The notes below the pieces were generated by a model. That model was not told the origin of the DNA, made no database searches, and was given only the letters and a program-made list of their open reading frames with translations. A stretch of DNA of 13,618 nt from DASSKW01 sp035690065 (lineage in GTDB: Bacteria; Pseudomonadota; Gammaproteobacteria; Natronospirales; REEB76): NCBI GenBank assembly GCA_035690065.1, contig DASSKW010000039.1, positions 1 to 13,618 of the forward strand, in the 5' to 3' direction. This document shows positions 1 to 6,500 of the stretch, piece after piece; the first letter of the stretch is position 1, and each line of letters begins with the position of its first letter. The position numbers and the translations under genes were made by a program.

Positions 1-268
1 CGATGACGACGATGGTCCAGAATACGATAGACAGCACGCCCAGCACATTCTCAACTGTGGCAGCCGGCGCATAGCCCCCCGAAAATGCACTCGAAAGGGT
101 ATACAGCGGGCTGGTACCGATATCGCCAAACACCACCCCCAACGCACCCAGACTCAGCGCGGCCAGACGCTTGTTGCCGTGCTGGTCGGCGTCACCGTTG
201 CCGCTGCCGCCACTCACGTGGGCACGGAAAGTTTGTGTCGTCGTATTCGGATCGGTCTTGTTGCCCAT
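1..268 (-). CDS. kup: Kup-type potassium transporter, N-terminal part (cut by window edge)
   Basis: Reading the minus strand from an ATG at 268 gives an open frame of 89 codons that runs off the left edge. After a polar N-terminus of about 33 residues comes the hallmark first membrane segment of the KUP/HAK/KT family, LGALGVVFGDIGTSPLYT (about residues 40-57), followed by the start of a second hydrophobic segment (VLGVLSIVFWTIVVI). Family members are inner-membrane K+ importers, probably H+-coupled, of about 620-700 residues, so only the first seventh or so is present. The ATG at 268 sits about 11 nt after a GGAG (283-280). A second ATG at 273 is better spaced but is in another frame and does not encode the motif. 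The Gly/Asn/Asp-rich N-terminus is longer than in E. coli Kup. The gene has its own promoter and leader upstream. Confidence 0.93.
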   Translation of the reverse strand, partial: MGNKTDPNTTTQTFRAHVSGGSGNGDADQHGNKRLAALSLGALGVVFGDIGTSPLYTLSSAFSGGYAPAATVENVLGVLSIVFWTIVVI

Positions 269-302
269 CCCATCCCCGCCTCCGGGTCGCCAAAAATGCA
301 AG

Positions 303-329
303 CGGCTGGTCTCGTGGGAGAACCAGCCG
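303..329 (-). promoter_or_regulatory. Hairpin in the kup 5' leader
   Basis: Read on the minus strand, CGGCTGGT pairs perfectly with ACCAGCCG. A single bulged base and a further CTC/GAG helix close on a CCAC loop, making 11 bp in total. It lies between the predicted promoter (391-421) and the kup start (268), in a leader of about 115 nt. A run of five T follows six bases after the helix (296-292 on the minus strand). That is too far for a textbook terminator but compatible with an attenuator-like element. I do not recognise a named riboswitch; a regulatory role is inference. Confidence 0.5.
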
Positions 330-390
330 GCATTGGTTTTAGCGGCACTGGATAGCGACGCACGTGGCGTCTGTCATTATGAGGGCGCGA

Positions 391-421
391 ATTATACTCC
401 AAAGGACTCACGGAAAGACAA
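391..421 (-). promoter_or_regulatory. Candidate sigma-70 promoter of kup
   Basis: The minus strand carries a perfect -10 box TATAAT at 396-391. The best -35 candidate is TTGTCT at 421-416 (4 of 6 consensus bases) with a long 19-nt spacer, so the -35 is the weak part of this call. Transcription would start near 384 and produce a leader of about 115 nt that includes the hairpin at 303-329. Confidence 0.5.
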
Positions 422-481
422 GCGGCGCGATTTAGCGCAGGAGCATAACTATCTGTTGCAGCTGGGAATTTTCTGCGCCTG

Positions 482-513
482 AAATACAAAACCCCGCGAT
501 TCGCATCGCGGGG
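482..513 (-). terminator. Rho-independent terminator of the tRNA-Ala-Glu operon
   Basis: On the minus strand a 9-bp perfect GC-rich stem (CCCCGCGAT with ATCGCGGGG, 513-505 with 500-492) closes on the loop GCGA. It is followed at once by TTTT and then a T-rich stretch (TTTTGTATTT). It begins 8 nt after the CCA end of tRNA-Glu, so it ends that transcript. Confidence 0.9.
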
Positions 514-520
514 TCTGATT

Positions 521-596
521 TGGCGTCCCCAGGGGGAGTCGAACCCCCGTTACCGCCGTGAAAGGGCGATGTCCTGGGCCTCTAGACGATGGGGAC
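521..596 (-). tRNA. tRNA-Glu (anticodon TTC)
   Basis: The 76-nt minus-strand gene starts GTCCCCATCGTCTAGAGG and ends with an encoded CCA. The 7-bp acceptor stem is perfect (GTCCCCA with TGGGGAC), the T arm is GGGGG-TTCGACT-CCCCC, and the anticodon loop CTTTCAC gives anticodon TTC, reading GAA/GAG. It is the second gene of the tRNA-Ala-tRNA-Glu operon and lies near gltX, whose enzyme charges it. Confidence 0.97.
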
Positions 597-627
597 GAGG
601 CTTGCCTGAAAAACCCGCTCCCATTGG

Positions 628-656
628 CGAACCAGGAGTTGGTGGAGCCCGCCGGG
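628..656 (-). repeat. Degenerate copy of the tRNA-Ala 3' end in the tRNA spacer
   Basis: The stretch 639-656 matches the tRNA-Ala 3' end at 772-789 in 17 of 18 positions (on the plus strand TTGGTGGAGCC, then C versus A, then GCCGGG). The 7-nt CGAACCA next to it is also repeated (628-634 versus 765-771), interrupted by a 4-nt insertion GGAG in this copy. It therefore covers the CCA end, the acceptor 3' strand and part of the T arm, plus a few flanking bases. The rest of a tRNA cloverleaf is absent. It looks like a partial tandem duplication or an attachment-site-like scar; which of these is inference. Confidence 0.65.
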
Positions 657-669
657 GCAGGACGGAAAC

Positions 670-719
670 GGCGAAGCATCGCTTCGCCCCGTCGAGCGCC
701 ACGCCACGGATGGCGTGGC
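670..719 (-). other. Two adjacent hairpins in the tRNA-Ala / tRNA-Glu spacer
   Basis: Two perfect inverted repeats lie nine bases apart. GGCGAAGC and GCTTCGCC (670-677 and 681-688) form 8 bp with a 3-base loop. GCCACGCCA and TGGCGTGGC (698-706 and 711-719) form 9 bp with the loop CGGA. Neither is followed by a T run on either strand, so they are not simple terminators. In the transcript they would sit between the two tRNAs and could mark or shield processing sites. The 176-nt spacer is long for a two-tRNA operon and holds no gene. Confidence 0.6.
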
Positions 720-772
720 TGGCCAGGACGCCATGGAAGGCTCCGGGCCGCCCGGTTCAAAACTCGAACCAT

Positions 773-848
773 TGGTGGAGCCAGCCGGGATCGAACCGGC
801 GACCTCCTGCATGCCATGCAGGCGCTCTCCCAGCTGAGCTATGGCCCC
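773..848 (-). tRNA. tRNA-Ala (anticodon GGC)
   Basis: The 76-nt minus-strand gene starts GGGGCCATAGCTCAGCTGGG and ends GGCTCCACCA with an encoded CCA. The acceptor stem has one G-T wobble at the third pair, as I recall for E. coli tRNA-Ala; a G-U in this stem is typical of alanine tRNAs. The anticodon stem CTGCA/TGCAG closes on TGGCA-type loop bases, giving anticodon GGC, which reads GCC and GCT. It is the first gene of the operon, only about 7 nt after the expected transcription start. Its 3' end is partly repeated at 628-656. Confidence 0.97.
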
Positions 849-861
849 ACGCGGGGCGCGT

Positions 862-890
862 ATTGTCCAGTCTGACGCCGGGCGTGTCAA
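862..890 (-). promoter_or_regulatory. Strong sigma-70 promoter of the tRNA-Ala-Glu operon
   Basis: The minus strand reads TTGACA (890-885), a 17-nt spacer, then GACAAT (867-862). The -35 is perfect and the spacing optimal. The bases between -10 and the tRNA (ACGCGCCCCGCGT) form a very GC-rich discriminator of the kind found at stable-RNA promoters under stringent (ppGpp) control. The promoter lies between the gltX stop (909) and the tRNA start (848), so the tRNAs have their own start even if some gltX transcripts read through. Confidence 0.9.
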
Positions 891-908
891 CCAAACCCTG
901 GCTTCCGT

Positions 909-2315
909 TCAGCGCGCCGCACTTTCGATATGGTGGACCGCCCTTTCCAACCGTTTGAGTACCGTTTCCCGGCCCAGTATTTCCAGGGTAATGTCTATCG
1001 GTGGCGAGACCGTCCCACCCGAGACCGCGACCCGCAGCGGTTGCGCGACTTTACCGAGCTTGACGCCCAGCGCCGCGACACACGCCTCCAATGCCGCATG
1101 GATCAGCGCTGCGGACCAACCATCCGATGCCGTCAACCGGCTCTGCATATCGCGTAACGCCGGCAAGGTCTCGACATTCAGATTCTTCGCAGCCGCCTGC
1201 GCATCGTAATCGGTAAATTCCTCGAAGAAGAATCGGCTGGCGGCCGCCATGTCCTTGAAGGTCTTGGCCCGTTCCGCCTGGGCGCCAACTACAGCAGCGA
1301 GTTTCTTAGCATCATCCACCCGAATACCGATGCGTTCCAGATGCCAAGCCAGCTCGGCACCCAACTGCATGAAATCGCCCTGCTTGATGTAATGCTGATT
1401 CAGCCACAGTAATTTATCCGGATTGATGGCCGAAGCGGATTTATTCACGTCCGTGATGTCGAATAACGCCACCATCTCTTCACGACTGAATATTTCCTGG
1501 TCGCCATGCGACCAGCCCAATCGCACCAGATAGTTCAAGACGGCCTCGGGCAGGAAGCCATCTTCGCGATACTGCATCACCGAGACCGCGCCGTGTCGCT
1601 TGGAGAGCTTGGTCCCGTCCGGTCCGAGGATCATGGGCAGGTGTGCATATTCCGGCGGCGTCACGCCGAGTGCCTTGAAGATATTGAGCTGGCGTGGCGT
1701 ATTGTTGATGTGATCGTCACCACGGATGACATGCGTGATGCGCATGTCCATATCATCCACTACCACCGTGAAATTGTAGGTCGGCGTGCCATCTGATCGC
1801 GCGATAATCAGATCATCGAGCTCGCTGTTCTCGAATACGATGTCGCCGTGTACCAGATCATGGATCACAGTCCGGCCCTGCTCTGGATTCTTGAAACGGA
1901 TCACCGGTGCGACGCCAGCGACCGGTTCGGTACGCTGCCGGCAGCGGCCGTCGTAACGCGGCTTCTGTTTACGCGCCATCTGGTCGGCGCGCATCTGTTC
2001 GAGTTCCTGTTTCGAACAGTAACAATGATAAGCATGCCCCTGCTCAAGCAACTGCTGTGCGACTTCCCGGTAACGGTCGAAACGCTGCGTCTGATAGAAC
2101 GGGCCCTCATCCTGTTTCAGATCGAGCCACGCCATCCCATCGAGGATCGCCTGGACTGCCGCATCAGTCGAACGCTCACGGTCAGTGTCCTCGACCCGCA
2201 GGACGAACTGCCCGCCATGATGGCGCGCATAGAGCCAGCAATACAATGCAGTACGTGCGCCGCCGATGTGCAGATAACCGGTGGGGCTGGGAGCGAAACG
2301 GGTACGAATGGTCAT
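909..2315 (-). CDS. gltX: Glutamyl-tRNA synthetase
   Basis: This class I synthetase attaches glutamate to tRNA-Glu in the cytoplasm. At 468 residues it matches the usual bacterial GluRS length (about 470). The ATP-binding HIGH motif appears as HIGG at 16-19 in PSPTGYLHIGGARTALY, and the KMSKS loop as KLSKRHG at 236-242. The glutamate/tRNA-binding stretch with IRGDDHINNTPRQ is near 198-209. A zinc-site segment carries C98-Y-C100 and C125 with Y121, but the residue two after C125 is Gln, where the E. coli enzyme has its His ligand. The ATG at 2315 opens MTIRTRFAPSPTG, the normal GluRS N-terminus, but I see no good Shine-Dalgarno before it. An extended -10 and a palindrome lie just upstream. The tRNA-Glu gene is about 300 nt downstream on the same strand. 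Confidence 0.98.
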   Translation of the reverse strand: MTIRTRFAPSPTGYLHIGGARTALYCWLYARHHGGQFVLRVEDTDRERSTDAAVQAILDGMAWLDLKQDEGPFYQTQRFDRYREVAQQLLEQGHAYHCYCSKQELEQMRADQMARKQKPRYDGRCRQRTEPVAGVAPVIRFKNPEQGRTVIHDLVHGDIVFENSELDDLIIARSDGTPTYNFTVVVDDMDMRITHVIRGDDHINNTPRQLNIFKALGVTPPEYAHLPMILGPDGTKLSKRHGAVSVMQYREDGFLPEAVLNYLVRLGWSHGDQEIFSREEMVALFDITDVNKSASAINPDKLLWLNQHYIKQGDFMQLGAELAWHLERIGIRVDDAKKLAAVVGAQAERAKTFKDMAAASRFFFEEFTDYDAQAAAKNLNVETLPALRDMQSRLTASDGWSAALIHAALEACVAALGVKLGKVAQPLRVAVSGGTVSPPIDITLEILGRETVLKRLERAVHHIESAAR

Positions 2316-2345
2316 GGCAAAGAAGTGCGCCTGAATAAAGTAGTC

Positions 2346-2390
2346 ATTTTATCAGACTGTCGCACCGACCCAGGGACGCTGTCTGATAAA
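2346..2390 (-). promoter_or_regulatory. gltX promoter candidate overlapping a 10-bp inverted repeat
   Basis: On the minus strand the extended -10 TGATAAAAT (2354-2346) stands 31 nt before the gltX ATG, with no convincing -35, as is common for extended -10 promoters. The -10 lies inside one arm of a perfect 10-bp inverted repeat, TTTATCAGAC (2348-2357) and GTCTGATAAA (2381-2390), with arms separated by 23 bases. There is no T run after it in either direction, so an operator or DNA-binding site fits better than a terminator for the upstream gene. No regulator is identified. Confidence 0.5.
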
Positions 2391-2415
2391 TCAATCGAGA
2401 ACAGTGCCAAGCCGT

Positions 2416-3027
2416 CTATTTGTAAAACCAGCTCAGACTTGCCTCCACCCGATTGCCGTTGGCGGTGTGCTCACCGGACAACATCAAGCCGATATATTCA
2501 GACTTGAAACCGAGGCCCAGCCGTTCACCAAACGGACGCCTGCCGAAATCGGTATTACGTTCGGTGAAGATCGCAGCGTCCAGCTCGACGTAGTTACTCA
2601 GCAGACCACGGAGGCCATAGGTCACGCGCCAGTAATTGTCGGATATCCCGCCCAGAGGCCGGTTTACTGCATCCCGGTAATAACCAATATCCACGAAGAA
2701 CGAAGTCCGTTCGTTGTAAGCCTGATGGGTGCCGATGGCAAAACCGGCAAGGTTCTCGCTGCTGGACGACTTGTCGAAATCCAGTCTGTTCCACTGCCCA
2801 AACAGGTAAACCTCATTGGGGAAATCATACGAGAACTTGATACCGTTCCCAGCCGAGCGATCGTTGAAATAGTCGGAATTCAGTGCCAGATGGTTGATCT
2901 GAAGATAGCTGTAACTCATCGGGTCCTGCGGCATCTGCTGCGAGGCAGCATCGCTATCCTGAGCGTGAGCGACGAATGGCGCCAGGCAAAGCATCATCAA
3001 TACGGCCAGCGAGATCCGGTTCATCAT
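2416..3027 (-). CDS. Predicted small outer-membrane beta-barrel protein
   Basis: I do not recognise this 203-residue protein as a named family. Residues 1-22 form a clear Sec signal peptide (positive MNR, hydrophobic core LAVLMMLCLAPF, then AHA-Q cleavage). The mature part of about 181 residues has no long hydrophobic helix. It shows many short alternating strands rich in aromatics (for example NEVYLFGQWNRLDF, TSFFVDIGYYRD, NYWRVTYGLRG), ending SLSWFYK. That pattern and size fit an 8-stranded outer-membrane barrel; small barrels such as the OmpA-like or Ax21-like groups are alternatives. AGGAGG lies 8 nt before the first ATG, so the first of two tandem ATGs is preferred. The gene starts 13 nt after the antiporter stop, so it is the last gene of the operon. 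A role in ion or envelope stress is only inferred from position. Confidence 0.8.
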   Translation of the reverse strand: MMNRISLAVLMMLCLAPFVAHAQDSDAASQQMPQDPMSYSYLQINHLALNSDYFNDRSAGNGIKFSYDFPNEVYLFGQWNRLDFDKSSSSENLAGFAIGTHQAYNERTSFFVDIGYYRDAVNRPLGGISDNYWRVTYGLRGLLSNYVELDAAIFTERNTDFGRRPFGERLGLGFKSEYIGLMLSGEHTANGNRVEASLSWFYK

Positions 3028-3040
3028 GCGTGTCTCCTCC

Positions 3041-4276
3041 TCATTCTTCCATCAGGTTCAGGCGCGTCGCGAGCCAGCGTGTGGTGGTGGCTTGCACCAA
3101 TATGGTGACCAGAATAGCGACAAATGTCACGGTGGCAATTATATCCGCTGATGGTGCCCCGCTGCCCAGCAACATGCCTGCCAGCGCGCCCGGGATGACT
3201 CCGGTCTCGCGAGTCCAGCACATGAACAGCAATTCACGCCAACTCCAGCGTGCCCGCCGGTCTGGCCCCGCACATATAAATACGGTAAGCGGACGCGCCA
3301 CCAGCATGAAGATCAGAACTACCGCGAGGCTGCTCCACAGGTGCGTTCCAATCAGCTGGAAATTCACCTGGGTTCCGAGCAGTACGAAGATGAAAACGCG
3401 CATCACCAGCGAGGTGATGTCCACATACTCGATGAGCCGTCGCGCTTCCCCGGGCTCCAGTCCGAAGCCGAACAATTCCCGGTTGCCGATGATGATACCC
3501 GCTACAAATACGGCCATGAAGCCACTGGCGTGCATGTCATCCGCGCCGAGGTAAGCCCCCACCACTGCCATCAGGGTCACCAGCGGGGCGTAATCACGGA
3601 AAACCCCATAACGGCGATGACCGATCAAGAATGCAGCCAGATAGCCCAGTACGATACCCGCGCCGATCCCCACTCCGATCTGCAACAGCAAGGATTGCAG
3701 AGAATCTAGCAGCGAGAATCTTTCTGTCCCAAGCGCCATCCCCAGCACCGTGAAGGTCAGGATCGCGCCCATGGCATCGTTGAAGGCCGATTCACTCATC
3801 ACGGCCTGCGACAACCGCTCCCGTACCCGCACCTGTTTGAACACCGGCACCAGCGTCGCGGGGTCAGTTGAAGCGATCACTGCACCTAGCAATAACGCGG
3901 GCAGCATGGGAAGCTGCAGCAGATAATGTGCTGCCAGCGCCGTGACCGTGGCTGTGATCAGCACGCCCACGGTAGTGATCGCCACCAGAGTGATCCATAT
4001 CTGTTTCAACACCGAGAGTCGCAGGGTAGCGCCGCCATCGAACAGGATGTATGACGCACCGAAAATAAGGATCAGTTGGCCGAGAGTGGAATTGGCCGGC
4101 AGTACCACCATGCCGCTGACTGCCGGCCCCAGCAGTATCCCTGCCAATAGATAGAGGACTATGTCCGGAACCCGCGTGCGCTGCGCGACGAAGCCACAGA
4201 CCGCACCCGTGCCGAGCACCACCCCTGCCAGTAACAGCACATGTTTGGCCGCAGCCAGGGTCGTTTCAGCTTCCAC
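3041..4276 (-). CDS. CPA1-family Na+(K+)/H+ antiporter, NhaP-like
   Basis: This integral inner-membrane protein of 411 residues has about a dozen hydrophobic segments and almost no soluble tail. The fold is that of the cation:proton antiporter CPA1 family (Na_H_Exchanger). Diagnostic signatures are ASTDPATLVPVF (about 135-146) and SESAFNDAMGAI (about 161-172); the latter holds the Asn-Asp pair N166-D167 expected at the ion site of electroneutral exchangers. It should exchange cytoplasmic Na+ or K+ for H+; the ion cannot be told from sequence. The start is GTG at 4276, the first in-frame start after an upstream stop, with only a weak purine stretch before it. Since nhaB ends 14 nt upstream, translation probably depends on coupling. 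It lacks the long C-terminal TrkA-type domain of larger relatives. Confidence 0.9.
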   Translation of the reverse strand: MEAETTLAAAKHVLLLAGVVLGTGAVCGFVAQRTRVPDIVLYLLAGILLGPAVSGMVVLPANSTLGQLILIFGASYILFDGGATLRLSVLKQIWITLVAITTVGVLITATVTALAAHYLLQLPMLPALLLGAVIASTDPATLVPVFKQVRVRERLSQAVMSESAFNDAMGAILTFTVLGMALGTERFSLLDSLQSLLLQIGVGIGAGIVLGYLAAFLIGHRRYGVFRDYAPLVTLMAVVGAYLGADDMHASGFMAVFVAGIIIGNRELFGFGLEPGEARRLIEYVDITSLVMRVFIFVLLGTQVNFQLIGTHLWSSLAVVLIFMLVARPLTVFICAGPDRRARWSWRELLFMCWTRETGVIPGALAGMLLGSGAPSADIIATVTFVAILVTILVQATTTRWLATRLNLMEE

Positions 4277-4290
4277 GTCTCAGGTACTCT

Positions 4291-5787
4291 TCACATCAGA
4301 TACAGCAGGGCCAGCAATGCCGCACCACCCAGCACGATGGTGTAGGGCAGCGCCATCCAGACCATGCGCAAATAGGAAAGCCGGATCAACGGCGCCAGAG
4401 CCGAAGTCAACAGAAACAGGAAAGCAGCCTGTCCATTCGGGGTCGCTACACTGGGGATATTGGTACCGGCGTTGATGGCCACTGCAAACAATTGGAATTG
4501 CTCGCGACTGATCTGTTGTGCGGTGACCAGTTCAACCATCTGTTTGATATAGACAGTCGCCACAAAGACATTGTCGCTGATCATGGACAGGATGCCGTTG
4601 GCAGAATAAAACAGAACCAGTTGTGTACGGCCTTCGAAACCGAGCACCCATTGCACGACCGGAGTGAACAGATGGGCTTGATGTATCACCGCCACTATCG
4701 CGAAGAACACTACCAATAATGCAGTGAACGGCATGGCTTCCTCGAACGCACGTGCGATACGGCGTTCCTCGACCACGCCAGTGAGCGTGGTCAGGACCAC
4801 CAGCAGGCCAAGGCCGATCAATCCCACTTCGGCGAGATGCAGGGCCAGCGCCGCAATCAACAGCAGCCCGGCAAAAGCCTGTATCCATAAAACCATCCGC
4901 CGCCGCTGATCGTGCTTTTCGGCATTGCTCTTCACATGCTGTTGCAGTATCGCGCGTACTCCTTCCGGCATTTCGACGCCGTAGCCAAAACGACGGGTCT
5001 TTTCCAGAACCACCACCATCGCCAGCCCGGCACAGAGTACGGTGATCGAAATCGGCGCCATGGCCTGCATAAAGTCCATGAAATTCCACCCAGCCGCTTC
5101 TCCGATCAACAGATTCTGCGGTTCTCCTACCAGCGTCGCCACACCACCCATCGCTGTCCCCACCACTGCGTGCATGATGAGACTGCGGATGAAACCCCGA
5201 AACTCGTCAAGCTCCGGCGAATCGCTCACCGCAGCCTCACCCTGACTCAGGCTGGCGTGATAGACCGCATAGAATCCGCCACACACTGTGATCAATACCG
5301 CAGTCACGGTGAGCGCATCGAGGAATGCGGATAACACCGCTGATACACCGCAGAACAACAGACTCAACAGCCATTTCCGCCGCACCGACAACAGCAGCCA
5401 TGTGAATACGCTGAGCAGCAACTCCTGCATGAAGAAGATGCCTGCGACCATGAACATCAGCAGCAGGAGTACCGGCAGGTTGTCGCTAACTTCGGCATAC
5501 ACGGCTGCGGGACCGGCCATTTTAAGTACCAACGCCTCAAGCGCCAGTAAACCACCGGGTTGCAGCGGGTAGCAGCGCAAGGCCATCGCCAAGGTGAAAA
5601 TGAACTCCGCGACCAACAGCCAGCCGGCGACGAACGGTCCGAAACCGAACAATACCAGTGGATTTATCAGTAGAAAAAGCAGGATGCAGCGTTTGTACCA
5701 GGCGGGCGCCCCTCCCAGAAACAGGGCCATCAAGGTACCGGCTGGGGTATGCGATTTGCTGGTGGCCGACGTTTCCTCGGATTTCAC
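4291..5787 (-). CDS. nhaB: Na+/H+ antiporter NhaB
   Basis: The 498-residue protein matches E. coli NhaB (513 residues, from memory) closely in stretches such as GPFVAGWLLVAEFIFTLAMA (50-69), VLLLLMFMVAGIFFMQELLL and LSAFLDALTVTAVLITVCGG. The last holds D157, which corresponds to an Asp I recall as functionally important in NhaB. The C-terminal part keeps INAGTNIPSVATPNGQAAFLFLLTS, which is typical of the family. It pumps Na+ out in exchange for H+ across the inner membrane. The start is GTG at 5787, directly abutting the dnaQ stop (TGA-GTG), with GGAGG 5 nt upstream. The first 20 or so residues are polar and longer than in the E. coli protein. It is followed by a second antiporter of an unrelated family. 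Confidence 0.97.
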   Translation of the reverse strand: MKSEETSATSKSHTPAGTLMALFLGGAPAWYKRCILLFLLINPLVLFGFGPFVAGWLLVAEFIFTLAMALRCYPLQPGGLLALEALVLKMAGPAAVYAEVSDNLPVLLLLMFMVAGIFFMQELLLSVFTWLLLSVRRKWLLSLLFCGVSAVLSAFLDALTVTAVLITVCGGFYAVYHASLSQGEAAVSDSPELDEFRGFIRSLIMHAVVGTAMGGVATLVGEPQNLLIGEAAGWNFMDFMQAMAPISITVLCAGLAMVVVLEKTRRFGYGVEMPEGVRAILQQHVKSNAEKHDQRRRMVLWIQAFAGLLLIAALALHLAEVGLIGLGLLVVLTTLTGVVEERRIARAFEEAMPFTALLVVFFAIVAVIHQAHLFTPVVQWVLGFEGRTQLVLFYSANGILSMISDNVFVATVYIKQMVELVTAQQISREQFQLFAVAINAGTNIPSVATPNGQAAFLFLLTSALAPLIRLSYLRMVWMALPYTIVLGGAALLALLYLM

Positions 5788-6498
5788 TCAATCCTCCCGC
5801 CACAGGCATTTTCCGCCGTTCGCCCTGGCAATGCTTTCGAGTTTGAGGCGATGCATTTCACGTTCCTGTTCCGACGCACGCAACACAGATAAGTTCAGGC
5901 CGGTTCTGTCGATCCGCTGTTCCCGTGACGCATGTGTCCGCCCTGTCATGTCTGCGGAAGGGTCCAGCAACAATGCCGCCTGCCCTCCGGTCATGGCCAG
6001 ATAGACATCGGCAAGGATCTGCGCGTCGAGCAGAGCTCCGTGCAGCTGGCGACCAGAATTGTCGATGTTATAGCGCTTGCAGAGCGCATCCAGGCTGTTC
6101 TTCTGGCCCGGATGCATGCGCCGCGCCAACTCGAGCGTATCCAGCACCGTGCACCGCTCGGAGATATCCCGGGCATCCGGGTCGAGGCGCTTCAATTCAC
6201 TATTGATGAACCCGGTATCGAAACCCGCGTTGTGGATGATCAACTCACTGCCATCCACGAATTTCAGAAATTCATCCGCAATCTCCGCAAACCGGGGTTT
6301 ATCAGCCAGGAATTTGTCGGAGAGACCGTGCACATCCAGTGCTCCCTGATCCACCTCACGTTCAGGGTTCAGATATTCATGAAAGGTGTTTTCGGTAAGA
6401 CGCCGATCGACCAGCTCGACGCAGCCGATCTCGATGATGCGGTGTCCCTCAGCCGATTCCAGACCTGTCGTTTCCGTATCCAGGACGATCTGGCGCAT
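5788..6498 (-). CDS. dnaQ: DNA polymerase III epsilon subunit (3'-5' proofreading exonuclease)
   Basis: The protein of 236 residues is close to E. coli DnaQ (243). It is the proofreading exonuclease of the replicative polymerase core. All DEDDh catalytic residues are visible: D7 and E9 in DTETTG (Exo I), D94 in IIHNAGFDTGF (Exo II), and H153 and D158 in HGALLDAQ (Exo III). Residues 1-175 form the exonuclease domain. The remainder is the Ala/Arg/Glu-rich tail that in E. coli tethers epsilon to the alpha subunit, here ending KCLWRED. The ATG at 6498 begins two bases after the rnhA stop, with GGGAG 11 nt upstream inside rnhA. In E. coli rnhA and dnaQ are adjacent but divergent; here they are co-directional and overlapping in translation. 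Confidence 0.98.
   Translation of the reverse strand: MRQIVLDTETTGLESAEGHRIIEIGCVELVDRRLTENTFHEYLNPEREVDQGALDVHGLSDKFLADKPRFAEIADEFLKFVDGSELIIHNAGFDTGFINSELKRLDPDARDISERCTVLDTLELARRMHPGQKNSLDALCKRYNIDNSGRQLHGALLDAQILADVYLAMTGGQAALLLDPSADMTGRTHASREQRIDRTGLNLSVLRASEQEREMHRLKLESIARANGGKCLWRED
5793..5797 (-). promoter_or_regulatory. Ribosome binding site of nhaB inside the dnaQ 3' end
   Basis: GGAGG on the minus strand is followed by ATTGA and the GTG start at 5787. The spacing of 5 nt supports GTG as the nhaB start. The site lies within the last codons of dnaQ, so ribosomes finishing dnaQ sit over it. Confidence 0.8.
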
Positions 6499-6500
6499 AT

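Noticed and set aside
558..958. Overlapping open frames on both strands across the tRNA region
   Set aside because: They translate tRNA genes, their spacer and the promoter, so they are chance frames in GC-rich sequence.
1848..2507. 219-residue plus-strand open frame
   Set aside because: It lies antisense to gltX and the barrel gene, crosses the intergenic palindrome and shows no family features.
2404..3108. 234-residue plus-strand open frame
   Set aside because: It is antisense to the barrel gene, whose signal peptide, Shine-Dalgarno and operon spacing are all convincing.
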